DNA of 64,000 nucleotides from Aplysia californica (GCF_000002075.1 NW_004798335.1:13169-77168); one strand, 5' to 3'; numbered from the stretch's first letter, positions 27,689 through 35,744 are shown. A program made the numbers and translations. The notes: a model not told the origin generated them from the letters alone.

Positions 27689-29462
27689 GGGGAGGAGGGT
27701 GAGTTTTTGTGTATGAGGGTGTGTGTGTATGTGTGCATGAGTGTGGGAGTGTGCATTTGTGTGTGTATGTGTGTGTCTGTGTGTGTCTGTGTGTGTGTTT
27801 GGGGAAGGAGGGTGAGTGTTTGTGTATGAGGGTGTGTGTGTGTGCATGAGTGTCGGAGTGTGCATTTATGTGTGTGTGCATGAGTGTGGGAGTGTGCATT
27901 TGTGTGTGTGTGTTTGTGTGTGTGTGTCGGGATGATGGGAGGGGGTGTTAGTGACTATGTATATATCGGAGTGTTTGGGTTTGCATGTGTATGGTGGTTT
28001 CACAGATGAGGAATGTTTCAAACTATTATTTTGGTAACAATTTACATTTCTGTGGTTATGCAAGACACTGATAGTTCCTACTTTCTAGTATTTGGACATG
28101 GGTTGTATAAACAGAGTTTTGTTATTAGTAGTATTACTTTGCATTCTTTTGTACACATATTTATTGGCATCTGTGGTGTAAAGGTGAGGCACTTCGCTGT
28201 CACTTACAGAAGACGTGAGTTGGATTTCCATGTGGAGAGGTTTGTATTTGGGTTTTTTTTTAGCATCTTTATCTGTCTGTTGAGATGTTGCATCCCTCTC
28301 AACTCAGGTTGGCCCTGCCAGGACAGGCAGGGTCAAAGAAGCCTTCCTCCTTTAATATCTAAATTGTTTTCAATGTGGGCATAATAAGTTAACAATATTT
28401 TCCTTCTTTTTATTTTGTAAGCATTTTTTGTCTCTTTCCCTCTAAGGCTGGGCTGGCTCCTGTCTGCCTCGCTTCAGCACCATGCCCTTCCTGTTCTGTA
28501 ACATGAACAACGTGTGCAACTACGCCTCTCGCAACGACCGTTCCTACTGGCTGTCCACCAACCTCCCTATCCCCATGATGCCCGTGGTGGAGAACGAGAT
28601 CCAGCCTTACATCAGTCGCTGTGTGGTTTGTGACGCTCCAGCCAACGTGATCGCTGTCCACAGCCAGACGGTTGCTATCCCAGACTGCCCACGAGGATGG
28701 TCCAGCCTTTGGATCGGATATTCATTCGCTATGGTGAGTTCATGTTGGAATTTTCCTTTTTTTTCACTTCTGTTTAGGCTGTTGATGAGACTTGTCCTCT
28801 GAATTTACACCCGTCTTAGATTATTATACATAGAGTTACAAGAAGTAATCTATCTATTCATTGATAAAATGTTACAGATTTTTTAAAAGGAATATACTGT
28901 TTTTGGACAGTATCATATTTTTAAAATTTTTCATTTTCAGAGTAAACGTTTTATTCATTGAAAAAGTGCTAAGGATTTTTCTAGCGGAATATAGACCTAC
29001 CAGGGGTTTTTTTGAGAGTACAGTAGACAAAAAAAATTCCTTCTCAGGGTAAAATTTCTTTCATCACGAAAAAAGATTTTTAACATAGAATGTGTTCTTG
29101 TACTGTAGTGTAAAAGAATAGTTTTCATTCACAAGGTGAACATTTTATTCATTTAAAAAATGTTGTGTATTTCCTAACATTCTTGTCCCTGTCTTGATCA
29201 ACAGCACACAGCAGCAGGCCCAGGCGGCGGCGGTCAATCACTGTCCAGCCCTGGCAGCTGTCTAGAGGACTTCCGTGCCACCCCCTTCATCGAGTGCAAC
29301 GGTGCCAGAGGCACCTGCCACTACTTTGCCAACAAGTACAGCTTCTGGCTGTCCACCATTGAGCAGAACGAACAGTTTACACAGCCTCGTAGCCAGACGC
29401 TCAAGGCAGGCAACTTGAGGACTCGCGTCAGTAGATGCAACGTTTGTATTAAGAATGTGTGA
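976..29462 (+). CDS. COL4A2: type IV collagen alpha chain, alpha2-like (3' 34 exons)
   Basis: Basement-membrane network collagen, secreted as a heterotrimer subunit. Exons: 976-1038, 1734-1925, 2632-2685, 3249-3311, 4275-4319, 4887-5006, 5741-5945, 6347-6646, 7693-7871, 8237-8321, 9665-9780, 10237-10414, 10968-11072, 11892-11981, 12620-12727, 13798-13911, 14597-14758, 15531-15701, 16505-16648, 17920-18054, 18516-18691, 19127-19190, 20137-20316, 20916-21023, 21392-21463, 21993-22115, 23060-23167, 23752-23886, 24188-24322, 25069-25215, 26489-26605, 27375-27566, 28447-28733, 29205-29462. All borders are GT..AG, phases chain without a break, and the sum is 4731 nt. From exon 7 on most exons split a glycine codon after its first G, a habit of type IV collagen genes. 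Gly-X-Y repeats carry short interruptions. The C-terminal NC1 is intact and nearest the vertebrate alpha2/4/6 class. Human alpha2 is about 1,700 residues, so only roughly the first tenth is missing. Exon borders were read by eye, not from transcripts. Confidence 0.95.
1734..1925 (+). CDS. COL4A2: collagen IV exon 2 with two Gly-X-Y interruptions
   Basis: 64 residues. The triplet register breaks first at [10 protein letters not shown] and again at [11 protein letters not shown], a longer non-collagenous interruption of the kind that gives flexibility to type IV chains. Lysine-rich, with KGDKGD and KGEKG runs. Phase 0/0. Confidence 0.93.
2632..5006 (+). CDS. COL4A2: collagen IV exons 3-6
   Basis: Four exons (2632-2685, 3249-3311, 4275-4319, 4887-5006) encoding 18, 21, 15 and 40 residues of uninterrupted Gly-X-Y, all phase 0/0. 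The short exons suggest the ancestral pattern of whole-triplet collagen exons. The intron before exon 6 ends in a minisatellite (4735-4870). A long G run (about 5050-5070) follows exon 6. Confidence 0.92.
4735..4870. repeat. minisatellite, about 17-21 bp units (TGACTCATGACTGAT-like)
   Basis: About seven degenerate units of the type TGACTCATGACTGATGT run up to 16 nt before the exon 6 acceptor. Confidence 0.75.
5461..5682. repeat. imperfect (CT)n tract, 222 nt
   Basis: Nearly pure CT with a few TTT/CCC changes, ending 58 nt before the exon 7 acceptor. Its Ser/Leu open frames are artefacts. Confidence 0.95.
5741..5945 (+). CDS. COL4A2: collagen IV exon 7
   Basis: 68 codons plus one base; the first exon here to end with a split glycine codon (phase 1). 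Starts GKGNVGQVG, a one-residue register slip, then regular triplets to the end. Its acceptor lies 58 nt downstream of a 222-nt CT tract. Confidence 0.92.
6347..6646 (+). CDS. COL4A2: collagen IV exon 8, cysteine-bearing interruption
   Basis: Largest helical exon, 300 nt. Interruptions at GRTISGAPG and at GVPCESPKG. The cysteine (codon 6532-6534) is followed 44 residues later in the mature chain by the exon 9 cysteine. Cysteines in interruptions of alpha2-class chains can form loop or inter-chain disulfides; pairing here is an inference. Confidence 0.92.
6665..7055 (-). repeat. three tandem RepA copies (degenerate)
   Basis: Three successive minus-strand copies of RepA at about 6668-6773, 6774-6881 and 6882-7050. 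Each shows the reverse complements of the RepA landmarks (TTTTAC..CACTTGCAA and GAGAGTAACATACAAA). They fill the start of intron 8. Confidence 0.7.
7693..10414 (+). CDS. COL4A2: collagen IV exons 9-12
   Basis: Exons 7693-7871, 8237-8321, 9665-9780, 10237-10414. Exon 9 opens with a cysteine-bearing interruption ([10 protein letters not shown]). Exon 10 ends with a non-collagenous stretch [12 protein letters not shown] and uses a less usual donor GTCTGT. Exon 12 has a two-residue unit GDPGIGLSG. The acceptor of exon 12 lies at the exact end of a 58-bp tandem duplication, and its donor is followed within 25 nt by a CTT/CTC microsatellite. Confidence 0.9.
10121..10236. repeat. 58-bp tandem duplication ending at exon 12 acceptor
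   Basis: Unit 1 10121-10178, unit 2 10179-10236. Both have TGTTGTGTC, GTGCATC, TGATTCTGTTGTT and CTATGG in the same order. Unit 2 ends in ACCCAG, the acceptor; unit 1 ends ACGCAA and lacks the AG. Confidence 0.85.
10439..10562. repeat. (CTT)n/(CTC)n microsatellite
   Basis: CTT units then CTC/CCCCT units, starting 25 nt after the exon 12 donor. Confidence 0.95.
10968..15701 (+). CDS. COL4A2: collagen IV exons 13-18
   Basis: Exons 10968-11072, 11892-11981, 12620-12727, 13798-13911, 14597-14758, 15531-15701, all beginning and ending inside a glycine codon (phase 1/1), so each could be skipped without a frameshift. Interruptions: PSPGAKG in exon 13 and GQTIQG in exon 16. Exons 17 and 18 are uninterrupted. 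Confidence 0.92.
12466..12596. repeat. imperfect (CT)n tract before exon 15
   Basis: CT-rich with GT and CC interruptions, ending 23 nt before the exon 15 acceptor. A shorter CT run (about 9628-9647) likewise precedes exon 11. Confidence 0.9.
12840..12880. repeat. (GT)n plus G homopolymer
   Basis: Short GT repeat followed by a G run of about 13. Confidence 0.85.
14090..14590. repeat. AAT/GAT-rich low-complexity intron 16 segment
   Basis: Almost entirely A, T and G in AAT, GAT and ATA units up to the exon 17 acceptor. Similar shorter stretches lie at 5990-6245, 11350-11620 and 12000-12150. Confidence 0.75.
16317..16500 (+). repeat. RepA copy abutting exon 19 acceptor
   Basis: RepA landmarks in order: GGTGCTCTAGTATGATTTG, TTGTAACACCTCTAATCTTC, TTGCAAGTGCCGTAAAACTC, CTTACTAAAT. 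The copy ends 4 nt before the acceptor, so the branch-site-like TACTAA (16486-16491) and the pyrimidines available to exon 19 lie inside the repeat. Confidence 0.8.
16505..23167 (+). CDS. COL4A2: collagen IV exons 19-27
   Basis: Exons 16505-16648, 17920-18054, 18516-18691, 19127-19190, 20137-20316, 20916-21023, 21392-21463, 21993-22115, 23060-23167. Phase 1/1 except the exon 21/22 border, which is phase 0. Minor register slips at GFGEPG (exon 21), GMSTQG (exon 26) and GDVAQPG (exon 27). The acceptor of exon 25 is TTAAG with a weak pyrimidine tract. The exon 27 donor is the first of three near-identical copies. Confidence 0.92.
18323..18490 (+). repeat. RepA copy in intron 20
   Basis: Begins GTGGGTGGTTGGCATGTGCT and ends near TGTTGTAAGTGCTATAAA, 25 nt before the exon 21 acceptor. 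Confidence 0.8.
19612..19918 (+). mobile_element. tRNA-derived SINE-like repeat (third family)
   Basis: A tRNA-like head at 19690-19755: box-A-like ACTCAGTCAGTATCACGCTGG and box-B-like TGTCTGATTCCCC. The tail is GGGATGTTAAACCC. A second A-box-like stretch at about 19617 suggests a partial head duplication. It does not fold as a functional tRNA by eye. Confidence 0.5.
19925..20100 (+). repeat. RepA copy in intron 22
   Basis: Starts GGTGGTTGGCGGGTACTC, ends AAAAACTCTTACTTAAAG, 36 nt before the exon 23 acceptor. Confidence 0.8.
20453..20511. repeat. (ATC)n microsatellite
   Basis: About 19 pure ATC/TCA triplets in intron 23. Confidence 0.95.
22219..22525 (+). mobile_element. SINE-1: tRNA-derived SINE
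   Basis: tRNA-like head with box A around TTAGTGGTTAGGCTCTCAGA and box B GTGGGTTCAAGTCCCATCA. The body contains GCAAAGGCACTTTACACCAG and ATGGGTACCCGGCTATAGACA. The same body and head occur reversed at 36455-36812. No CCA and no convincing cloverleaf, so not a tRNA gene. Confidence 0.75.
23161..23262. repeat. 42-bp tandem triplication of a 5' splice site
   Basis: Three copies of CTGCCAG/GTAAACTT-type sequence with GT at 23168, 23210 and 23252, spaced exactly 42 bp. The first is the phase-correct exon 27 donor. Confidence 0.85.
23455..23700. repeat. minisatellite, about 17-20 bp (CCCATTTACTCTTG-like)
   Basis: About a dozen degenerate units such as GCCCCATTTACTTCTG and CCTATTTACTCAC fill most of intron 27. 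Confidence 0.75.
23752..26605 (+). CDS. COL4A2: collagen IV exons 28-31
   Basis: Exons 23752-23886, 24188-24322, 25069-25215, 26489-26605, all phase 1/1. Exon 30 has a long interruption with a cysteine ([11 protein letters not shown]), the third cysteine of the visible helix. The others are regular Gly-X-Y. Introns on either side of exon 28 are built of minisatellite. Confidence 0.92.
23935..24130. repeat. minisatellite, about 50-bp units
   Basis: Four degenerate units sharing ATGTATACATTTTTCTA and CAGCTATTA-like cores fill intron 28. Unrelated in sequence to the array in intron 27. Confidence 0.7.
25218..25385 (-). mobile_element. SINE-1 3' half
   Basis: Matches the distal part of SINE-1 as seen at 36480-36640: shared order ATTATTACCC, AGAAGACC, CTCAACTTCCTGGGAAGC and ACACCAACATAC. 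The tRNA-like head is absent. Confidence 0.65.
25446..26093. mobile_element. TA-flanked 648-bp inverted-repeat DNA element (pogo/Tigger-like MITE)
   Basis: Terminal repeats of 23 nt with two mismatches start CAGTGGAACT at each end and carry GATTCAACGAG. TA target duplications at 25444-25445 and 26094-26095. The CAGT ends and TA duplication suit pogo/Tigger-like elements. No transposase seen. About 25605-25945 is shared with 41880-42258 in reverse orientation. Confidence 0.8.
27000..27374. repeat. minisatellite, about 55-65 bp units, ending at exon 32 acceptor
   Basis: Six to seven units sharing CTCCTTGTCCTGATGT, CAAAAAACAG, TTTGTTCATGCTAAAATTAT and CATTCTCTTC. The final, truncated unit ends in TGTATGCAG, the acceptor of the first NC1 exon. 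Confidence 0.85.
27375..29462 (+). CDS. COL4A2: collagen IV NC1 domain (exons 32-34) and stop
   Basis: Exons 27375-27566, 28447-28733 and 29205-29462 (stop TGA 29460-29462). The helix ends at [10 protein letters not shown] and NC1 begins at YLMVRHSQ. Two C4 repeats with 12 cysteines in the family positions; landmarks [55 protein letters not shown] and [18 protein letters not shown] and [12 protein letters not shown] match the alpha2 class rather than alpha1. NC1 drives trimer selection and hexamer assembly. The Met in PIPMMP and the Lys in TLKAG are where the peroxidasin-made sulfilimine bond is expected; that is an inference from the family. Ends IKNV. Confidence 0.96.
27634..27935. repeat. 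(GT)n-rich tandem array
   Basis: GT runs with a higher-order repeat of GGGTGAGT and GCATGAGTGTGGGAGTG blocks. Long His/Thr/Cys frames here are artefacts. Confidence 0.9.
28169..28390 (+). mobile_element. SINE-2 copy
   Basis: Starts CTGTGGTGTAAAGGTGAGGC (box-A-like), then a degenerate box B, TTTATCTGTCTGTTGAGATG, CTCAACTCAGGTTGGCCCTG, CAGGGTCAAAGAAGCC. Same layout as 32751-32957. Lies in the intron between the first two NC1 exons. Confidence 0.7.
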
Positions 29463-29640
29463 GAGCAGGGAGCCCAGCGCACATTGTTGGGGTCTCTAGT
29501 ATAGTGCTTATATATATTTTGTTCTGTTTGTTTTTATTTTTCACGTAAGTCGGTTTTTTTTTTCTCGGTTTAAAATGGTTGTCATTTTTCATCTTCATCC
29601 CAAGTGAATGAATAAAAGGAAAACAACAGAGTATTCACTC
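29463..29640 (+). promoter_or_regulatory. COL4A2: collagen IV 3' UTR with AATAAA signal
   Basis: AATAAA at 29611-29616, about 150 nt after the stop, followed by a short A-rich stretch. A second AATAAA-like site at about 30293 could give a longer 3' UTR. No transcript data. Confidence 0.6.
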
Positions 29641-31736
29641 TACACTTCATATGAAGGTCAAGCAATCTCTATCAATGGTGCTATTTCATTCTATGCAAAT
29701 TTGCTGGTAGTGTTATCTCAAAGTTTGGAAAGTTTACCAACTTTATGAGCAGTAGCATATTTTTGTATATTTACTTAACGTAAACCAAAAACGTTGATTT
29801 ACATATAAATATATATAAAAATATATATATTACACATATACATCATTAACCCTGTCAAGTTGTCTGGTCAGATCAGAATATTTGGTGCAAAAGTGAGAAT
29901 GTGTGTGCTATTGAATCATGCTTTTGTATAAAAGTCAGATGTGCATAATCTAATCTTGGCCATGTATCTGTTTTTCATAATTAATGGCAAACCGTTTTGT
30001 GCCTTAAGGGTGATAACTAGCGCATGTTATCACACTGTTTCTAAGATACTGGTGCAATGTCTGCGATTTGCTGCTCAATTTGAACTTTCATTTTTTTTCT
30101 TTCTAAGGCATCTGGTCTTTTTTTGGTTTTTGGTTGGTTTTTTTGTTTTTTTTTGGTAATGTTATTACTCTTTAGTTATTATTATAACTATTATTATTCA
30201 TTATATCACCAAATGAATAGCTAAGTCTGTGGAAGATCTGTTTTCAGGGCAACTGAACACTTTTTTATTTCAGAACCGTGGACCATTTATCTAATAAAAA
30301 CAAAATTCTGGTTCACTTGGAGTATTCTCAAAATCTTTTTCCAAAGCTATTCCTGTTTCTGTTTCCGTCTATTTCGCATTCGAAAAATAAGACAGAAGCT
30401 TGAAGAGCAAGATTCAAAAGGCTCGAATCTTGCACTTGCCCTGGCAAACAGGTCCCCCAAGGCTTGTTAAGGCAACTCTGAGAAAGATTAGGTATGAAAC
30501 GAAGATGAAGCCCCACATGTTTCAACGAGGGTTCAGACAGAAAGGAAAAGATTGAAATACAAACAAGGGCTCTGCAAAATGTCTCAGATTTTTCCTGAGC
30601 ATGCAAGTACTGTTTTCTGGTTTGGTTTTTATTATCAAGTGACATTTTTTTGTGCAGAACATAACAGGATATGTTCCTGGAAACCATGCTACCTGTGATT
30701 AACAACCCACTCACTGCCAGCACCAAACCGATATTATTTCTAAACACTTCATACCAACAGCACAATGGTGATACATTTGTCTTCCATCAATCCTACCATG
30801 TAGCAGAATAACTTCCTGTAACTGTCTCCATCTCTATTTATGTTCACAATATCTCAACAGATTGTTTTTGTGCAGACTAGATCAAAGAAATGTTTAACGT
30901 TATCGCAAATGAGTCATGGAGAGAGCAGCTGTGGAAACGTCTTTCTACGCTGCAGAAAGGATTATTTTTATGGTCACGGAATTCTGCCCCTGTGATTTGA
31001 AAAGTGATGACATAATGTGACCTGTATTTACACCGGTTCTCGATCTGATAGGATTTTTGGTAATATCTGATATTGTATCAAATTGTTTTGGGGTTCTTTT
31101 TCCTTCCCCTTCATATTTGTACAAAACTGTTTTCAAATGCAATGGATCTGATCTGTTTTTCTTTTTTTGTTTATGTTCTTGTTTTTTTCTTATTTCACTA
31201 AATTCATTCAATATTTTCCTTTTTGGTGGATGAAGCAATGATCAATCATTCTTTTGTTTTATTTTCTTTTCATAGTATTTTTTTCCTCGCTGTTGCAAGT
31301 TGGGATGAAAGATTTGGGCCTGGTACGACTGACATTTTCTTTTACATGAGTGAATAAGCAAATGTAATTACAACTTCTTCTTTGATGTATTTGTGTTAAC
31401 AAACATAACAAAGGTGCTATAATATTCTGTCATTATTTTACTTCAGTGCTTTATGATAAAAAGTATGTCCAACACCTTGGTTTTTCTTCCTTGGTAGGAA
31501 TCTTGAATAAGTTTCATTTTGTCAGCTGCTCATTATAAGTCAGATAAAAGTAAATTTAATTTATAAGGAAATGTTTAACTCTTTACAACCTCAGAACTGT
31601 GCCTAATTACAAGTCGATCAATGGTTTAGGCAGTTCAATATTCAAATAAAAGTCTCTTTACAATAGAATTGTGGCATAAAATGTTGCTCCTTTGGCTAAG
31701 GTCTTAAGTCTTCTTTTATCAAACATAACGTTCCGG
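29641..31736. other. intergenic, no recognisable gene
   Basis: AT-rich. A 145-codon minus-strand open frame at 30328-30765 has no recognisable motif and no supporting context. ATATATA runs at about 29805-29835. No promoter or RNA gene seen. Confidence 0.6.
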
Positions 31737-31926
31737 TGTCTGTGGTCTAAGAGTTACATGTTTTGCTGTCTTGTCGGAAATCTGAGTACTATACCTGAGT
31801 GGGGAGCATTTTTATCTAGTATCTCGGCCTTTCTGCAGGAACATTTCATCCCTCTCAGCCCTAACAGACAGGACCAAAGCTTGCCTCCTAAATGATCTAC
31901 ATTGTGTCAGTGGGGTTATTAAAAAA
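31737..31926 (+). mobile_element. SINE-2 copy (diverged)
   Basis: TGTCTGTGGTCTAAGAGTTA head, CATCCCTCTCAGCCCTAACA body and CTCCTAAATGATCTACATTG tail in family order. Confidence 0.6.
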
Positions 31927-31984
31927 CTCCTATATATATTGAAACCTTTTTAAAAAAATGATAACTTGAAAGTACATCAAGCCA

Positions 31985-32192
31985 GCGTTTGTGGCGTGAT
32001 TGTGTGGCTCTGTGCCCTTGCACGCTAAAGACATGAGTTCAGTTTGAACGCTGGGATAGCGGAAGGTATATCTTTTCAAGTAAATAAGAACCTGTCTGGT
32101 GGGAAGCTGTATCCCTTTCAGCACTGGATGGCTTGAACAGGCAGGATTGAAGCAACCCACCTCCTAAATTGTGCTCAAGGGGGCATAAAAAA
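31985..32192 (+). mobile_element. SINE-2 copy (diverged)
   Basis: GCGTTTGTGGCGTGATTGTG head, GAGTTCAGTTTGAACGC box-B region, TGTATCCCTTTCAGC body and GGGGGCATAAAA end. Confidence 0.6.
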
Positions 32193-32507
32193 TATCAGCA
32201 GATAGAGAACATCTCTTTCATGACTCTATTTTTTCAACTACATTGTTTAATGATCATTATTGTGGGGGGGGGGTCTCAAAAGTTCTGGTGAAAGCTGATT
32301 CAAAACCCTATATGTCTGCCCCTTGGCTTTAATGAGCTCAAGACAAGATCTTACCCCTGGGTCAACGAACACTGAAAATAGAGCTCACAATGAAAATGGA
32401 GCTCACAAGACGTATTATTATTATGTTATACAAGACTACGCAATACCATAGACAAAGGACTTACAAGTTTCTTTTTCCTGCTTGATAGATCGAAACCTCC
32501 TTGTCTT

Positions 32508-32690
32508 CCCTCTCCTCCTTCTCATCATCCTCCTCTTCCTCCTTCTTCTTCTCCTCCTCCTCCTTCTAATCCCCTCATCATCTTCCTCTTCTCCTCTTCC
32601 TCCCTCTCCTCCTGTACCCCGTCTTCTTCCTCCCTCTCCTTGCCTCCTCCTCCTCTTCCTTTTTCTTCTCCTCCTGCTCCTCCTCTGAAA
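32508..32690. repeat. CTC/CTT polypyrimidine tract
   Basis: Nearly pure pyrimidine on the + strand. The Arg-rich minus-strand frame over it is an artefact. Confidence 0.85.
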
Positions 32691-32750
32691 AAAATCCCCA
32701 GTGTTATTGTTTTTAAAGTTTAACGCTTTATGAGACACAATGATCAGCTT

Positions 32751-32957
32751 CTGTGGTGTAGTGGTTACATTCTTCCTTCACAGAAATAGGACATAAGTTC
32801 AAGTTCAATTCTGAAGCAAGGGACTTTTCACTCTTTTTTTTTATCTGTCTGCTGGGATGTTGTATCCTCCTCAGCCCAGGTTGGCTTTGACCTTGACAGA
32901 CAGGGTCAAAGAAGCCTATCTCCTTGATCTATATTATGTGAATGATGTTGTGAAACA
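32751..32957 (+). mobile_element. SINE-2 copy (clearest)
   Basis: tRNA-like head: box A in CTGTGGTGTAGTGGTTACAT, box B AAGTTCAAGTTCAATTC. Body TATCTGTCTGCTGGGATGTT and CTCAGCCCAGGTTGGC; tail GACAGGGTCAAAGAAGCC. The head-body order defines the family. Confidence 0.75.
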
Positions 32958-33216
32958 TCTACTTTGACAACTGACAACTGGTCACTTTGCATGGCGTCAA
33001 GCTCTTTTGATTGTGGAGCATTTTGTGTACAGTCAGATCACTGGGCTAAGAGGAAATGATTATTTCAGGAAAGATGAGGAAAAAATGAGAAGCCAGTGGA
33101 ATTCGAACTTGGGTATGCAAGACCAAACTTGTATTCTGCTATCCCAGCATCTGTTGATGTTGGTTCTTCAAGCTATATCTTGCAGAGATATTTTGGCAAA
33201 TGTAAATGTGCCCCCC

Positions 33217-33900
33217 NNNNNNNNNNNNNNNNNNNNNNNNNNNNNNNNNNNNNNNNNNNNNNNNNNNNNNNNNNNNNNNNNNNNNNNNNNNNNNNNNNNN
33301 NNNNNNNNNNNNNNNNNNNNNNNNNNNNNNNNNNNNNNNNNNNNNNNNNNNNNNNNNNNNNNNNNNNNNNNNNNNNNNNNNNNNNNNNNNNNNNNNNNNN
33401 NNNNNNNNNNNNNNNNNNNNNNNNNNNNNNNNNNNNNNNNNNNNNNNNNNNNNNNNNNNNNNNNNNNNNNNNNNNNNNNNNNNNNNNNNNNNNNNNNNNN
33501 NNNNNNNNNNNNNNNNNNNNNNNNNNNNNNNNNNNNNNNNNNNNNNNNNNNNNNNNNNNNNNNNNNNNNNNNNNNNNNNNNNNNNNNNNNNNNNNNNNNN
33601 NNNNNNNNNNNNNNNNNNNNNNNNNNNNNNNNNNNNNNNNNNNNNNNNNNNNNNNNNNNNNNNNNNNNNNNNNNNNNNNNNNNNNNNNNNNNNNNNNNNN
33701 NNNNNNNNNNNNNNNNNNNNNNNNNNNNNNNNNNNNNNNNNNNNNNNNNNNNNNNNNNNNNNNNNNNNNNNNNNNNNNNNNNNNNNNNNNNNNNNNNNNN
33801 NNNNNNNNNNNNNNNNNNNNNNNNNNNNNNNNNNNNNNNNNNNNNNNNNNNNNNNNNNNNNNNNNNNNNNNNNNNNNNNNNNNNNNNNNNNNNNNNNNNN
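33217..33900. other. assembly gap (684 N)
   Basis: N run bounded by CCCCCC on the left and GGGGGGG on the right. All open frames across it are meaningless. Confidence 1.
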
Positions 33901-33989
33901 GGGGGGGATTCCTTTCTTTTTTTTCTTCTTGTTGTTGTTGTATAGGCTGTTAGGATAGATTGGCTTTTCCTCGACTTTCAAGAGCCGAG

Positions 33990-34090
33990 ACGAGTGGTTG
34001 GAGGGCGCTACCGTTTGGTCCTACTTCTTGTTGATTTTTTCCTCCGTTGTTTCTGTCTATTTGTCTTGCTTCTTCAGTTTATCAATGCTT
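33990..34090 (+). repeat. RepB copy
   Basis: GTGGTTGGAGGGCGCTACCG then TCCTACTTCTTG and GTTTCTGTCTATTTGTC. Same family as 59225-59365 and 62905-63145. Confidence 0.6.
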
Positions 34091-35005
34091 GGAGATATCG
34101 AACCCATACAATCACCAATAATGAGGGTTGTTAATCCAATACTTTCACCACTTGTGGCATATTTAACACATACAGTCACCAATAATTAGGGTTGTCAAAC
34201 GCATAAAACCTCCAAAAATGAGGATTGTTAAACCCTTAGCCCTACAATCACCAATATGCTCACCATTCATGGGGTTTGTTCAACATAATATGCAATCACC
34301 AAGATTGTTAAACCCATACAATTACTCAATACGTGGGGCTTGATAAACATACAGACTTCAACATAAGTTAGGGACCACCTTGACAGACAGCCATGATTTG
34401 TAAAAAAATCCGAAAAAAGACGGCAAGGAATGTTTGAAAATTTTTTGCTCAGAAAGTGTTAATGGGTTAATAGTGCATACTGCAAAGCTTCCTAAAGGGG
34501 CAATACCCCTACGTGCAGCACGGAAATCCTCGGGGAATTTTAGCCAAATTTGCTGTTTTTTATCGACTTGTGTGAGACACCATGGACATTCCATAGAGTT
34601 AAAATTGTTGGTGCAGGTCATAAACGGACGTATGGTCTCGAACTGTGCTCACTTTGGTGGCAATACAAGCCACCGTTTGAGCAAAATCCAGTATCGCATC
34701 AACATGCCACTAAGACGAAAGCTGAGAGACTTTGATAGTGCCAGAGCTATGGCATGGCTGCAGGATGGAACTGGAGCCCGAGAAGTTGCCAGAAGGCATG
34801 CAGTGTCGTGCTCTGTCATTGTTCGCTTGAGGCAGCGCCATCAAGCTACTGGATAGGTCCAAGAATGCCCACGTGCAGGTCGACCCAAGAAGACCACTCA
34901 GAGTGTTTGCAAGTGGTTCCTTAACCTATGTTGAAGTCTGTATCATTATACTATCACAGGGGGTTTTAAAACTACCCATACAATCACCAGTTATGAGGGT
35001 TGGCG
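34090..35005. repeat. degenerate minisatellite (ACCCATACAATCACCAATAATG), split by a transposon
   Basis: Units of about 30-40 bp with CATACAATCACCAATA and GAGGGTTGTTAA occur at 34100-34347 and resume at 34970-35003 on the far side of the Tc1-like insertion. Confidence 0.7.
34352..34940 (+). mobile_element. deleted Tc1/mariner-like element, 589 bp
   Basis: Inverted ends CAGACTTCAACAT / ATGTTGAAGTCTG extend inward with changes (left AAGTTAGGGACC, right GGTTCCTTAACCT). TA duplications at 34350-34351 and 34941-34942. The frame at about 34702-34854 encodes MPLRRKLRDFDSARAMAWLQ and then a helix-turn-helix-like stretch (GAREVARRHAVSCSVIVRLR), as in the N-terminal DNA-binding part of Tc1-like transposases. 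The frame stops after HQATG and the catalytic DDE part is absent. A classic internally deleted, non-autonomous copy. Confidence 0.8.
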
Positions 35006-35029
35006 TTTTTCGCTTATATTCTTTTTTTA

Positions 35030-35285
35030 AGTAGGGCCTAAAGGTTTTATGGCGCCCGCAAGTGCATAATGAGCCTACAGGACACACCAAACATTTTAAG
35101 TTGGAAGGAAATTTTGAATTTTGCCCGGGTGGCGGTCGAAGCTTACTCTTATCGGTTTCGGACCACCAAGGGATCTTCAACGTGCGCAAATTTGCACACG
35201 GGACCTCCGAGATTTTACGCCTTTGTCCGAGAAGGCTATAAGTGTAGATCTTATCTACCATAACATCAGGGGTGTGGATGAAAGA
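35030..35285. repeat. unclassified interspersed repeat
   Basis: Contains GTGCGCAAATTTGCACACGG and GGACCTCCGAGATTTTACGC, the look of an old SINE or transposon body. No second copy in the window, so this rests on general resemblance. Confidence 0.3.
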
Positions 35286-35460
35286 CATCAGTAAGAAGGA
35301 GCCAAGGAGAATGAGTAGAAAGGCTTCAAAAAGTTAGGAGCCCAGAGGAGGGGACAAAGGAGGTGAAAGAGTGGGGGCAGACAACGGAGACGAAAGCAGA
35401 CGACAGAACATTGTTAGAGGGTAGGAAAGGGTGTGAAAGGAGAAAATTTTGTAGAAGAAA

Positions 35461-35540
35461 AGTTTCGCTATCCGGATACGAATCCGGGACTTATTGATTG
35501 AGGGGCGAACACTTTAACCTCTTGGTCACGAAATCCCCTA
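35461..35540 (-). mobile_element. tRNA-like SINE head
   Basis: On the minus strand: GGATTTCGTGACCAAGAGGT (box-A-like) and, about 30 nt on, CCGGATTCGTATCCGGAT (box B). Lacks a clean acceptor stem and has purine-rich sequence downstream, so it is read as a SINE head, not a tRNA gene. Confidence 0.45.
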
Positions 35541-35744
35541 TGAGGGTTGTTAACCACAAACGATAGTTAACCACAAGGGTCGAGGTTGTTGTTTTTTTAA
35601 TCTGAAAGGGAAAAGATCAAGTTATCTATCTACACCGCACAGAAACAGAGCTAAACCTAACGCCGTAGCATGAGAGTTGTAAGTGTTTTTACGTCCCCAA
35701 TGATACAATTTAGATCTTTTATGAGGTAGCCTAGGCTTCTTCAT

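Noticed and set aside
27327-27899. 190-codon His/Thr-rich minus-strand frame
   Set aside because: Translation of the GT array and the antisense of an NC1 exon.
28482-28802. Extended frame past the second NC1 exon
   Set aside because: Continues into the intron beyond the donor at 28734; the true exon joins 29205.
30328-30765. 145-codon minus-strand frame in the intergenic region
   Set aside because: No recognisable motif, no composition shift and no neighbours to support a gene.
32436-32738. Arg-rich 100-codon minus-strand frame
   Set aside because: Translation of the CTC/CTT tract.
33007-33981. Frames of 250-312 codons across the N run
   Set aside because: Produced by the assembly gap.
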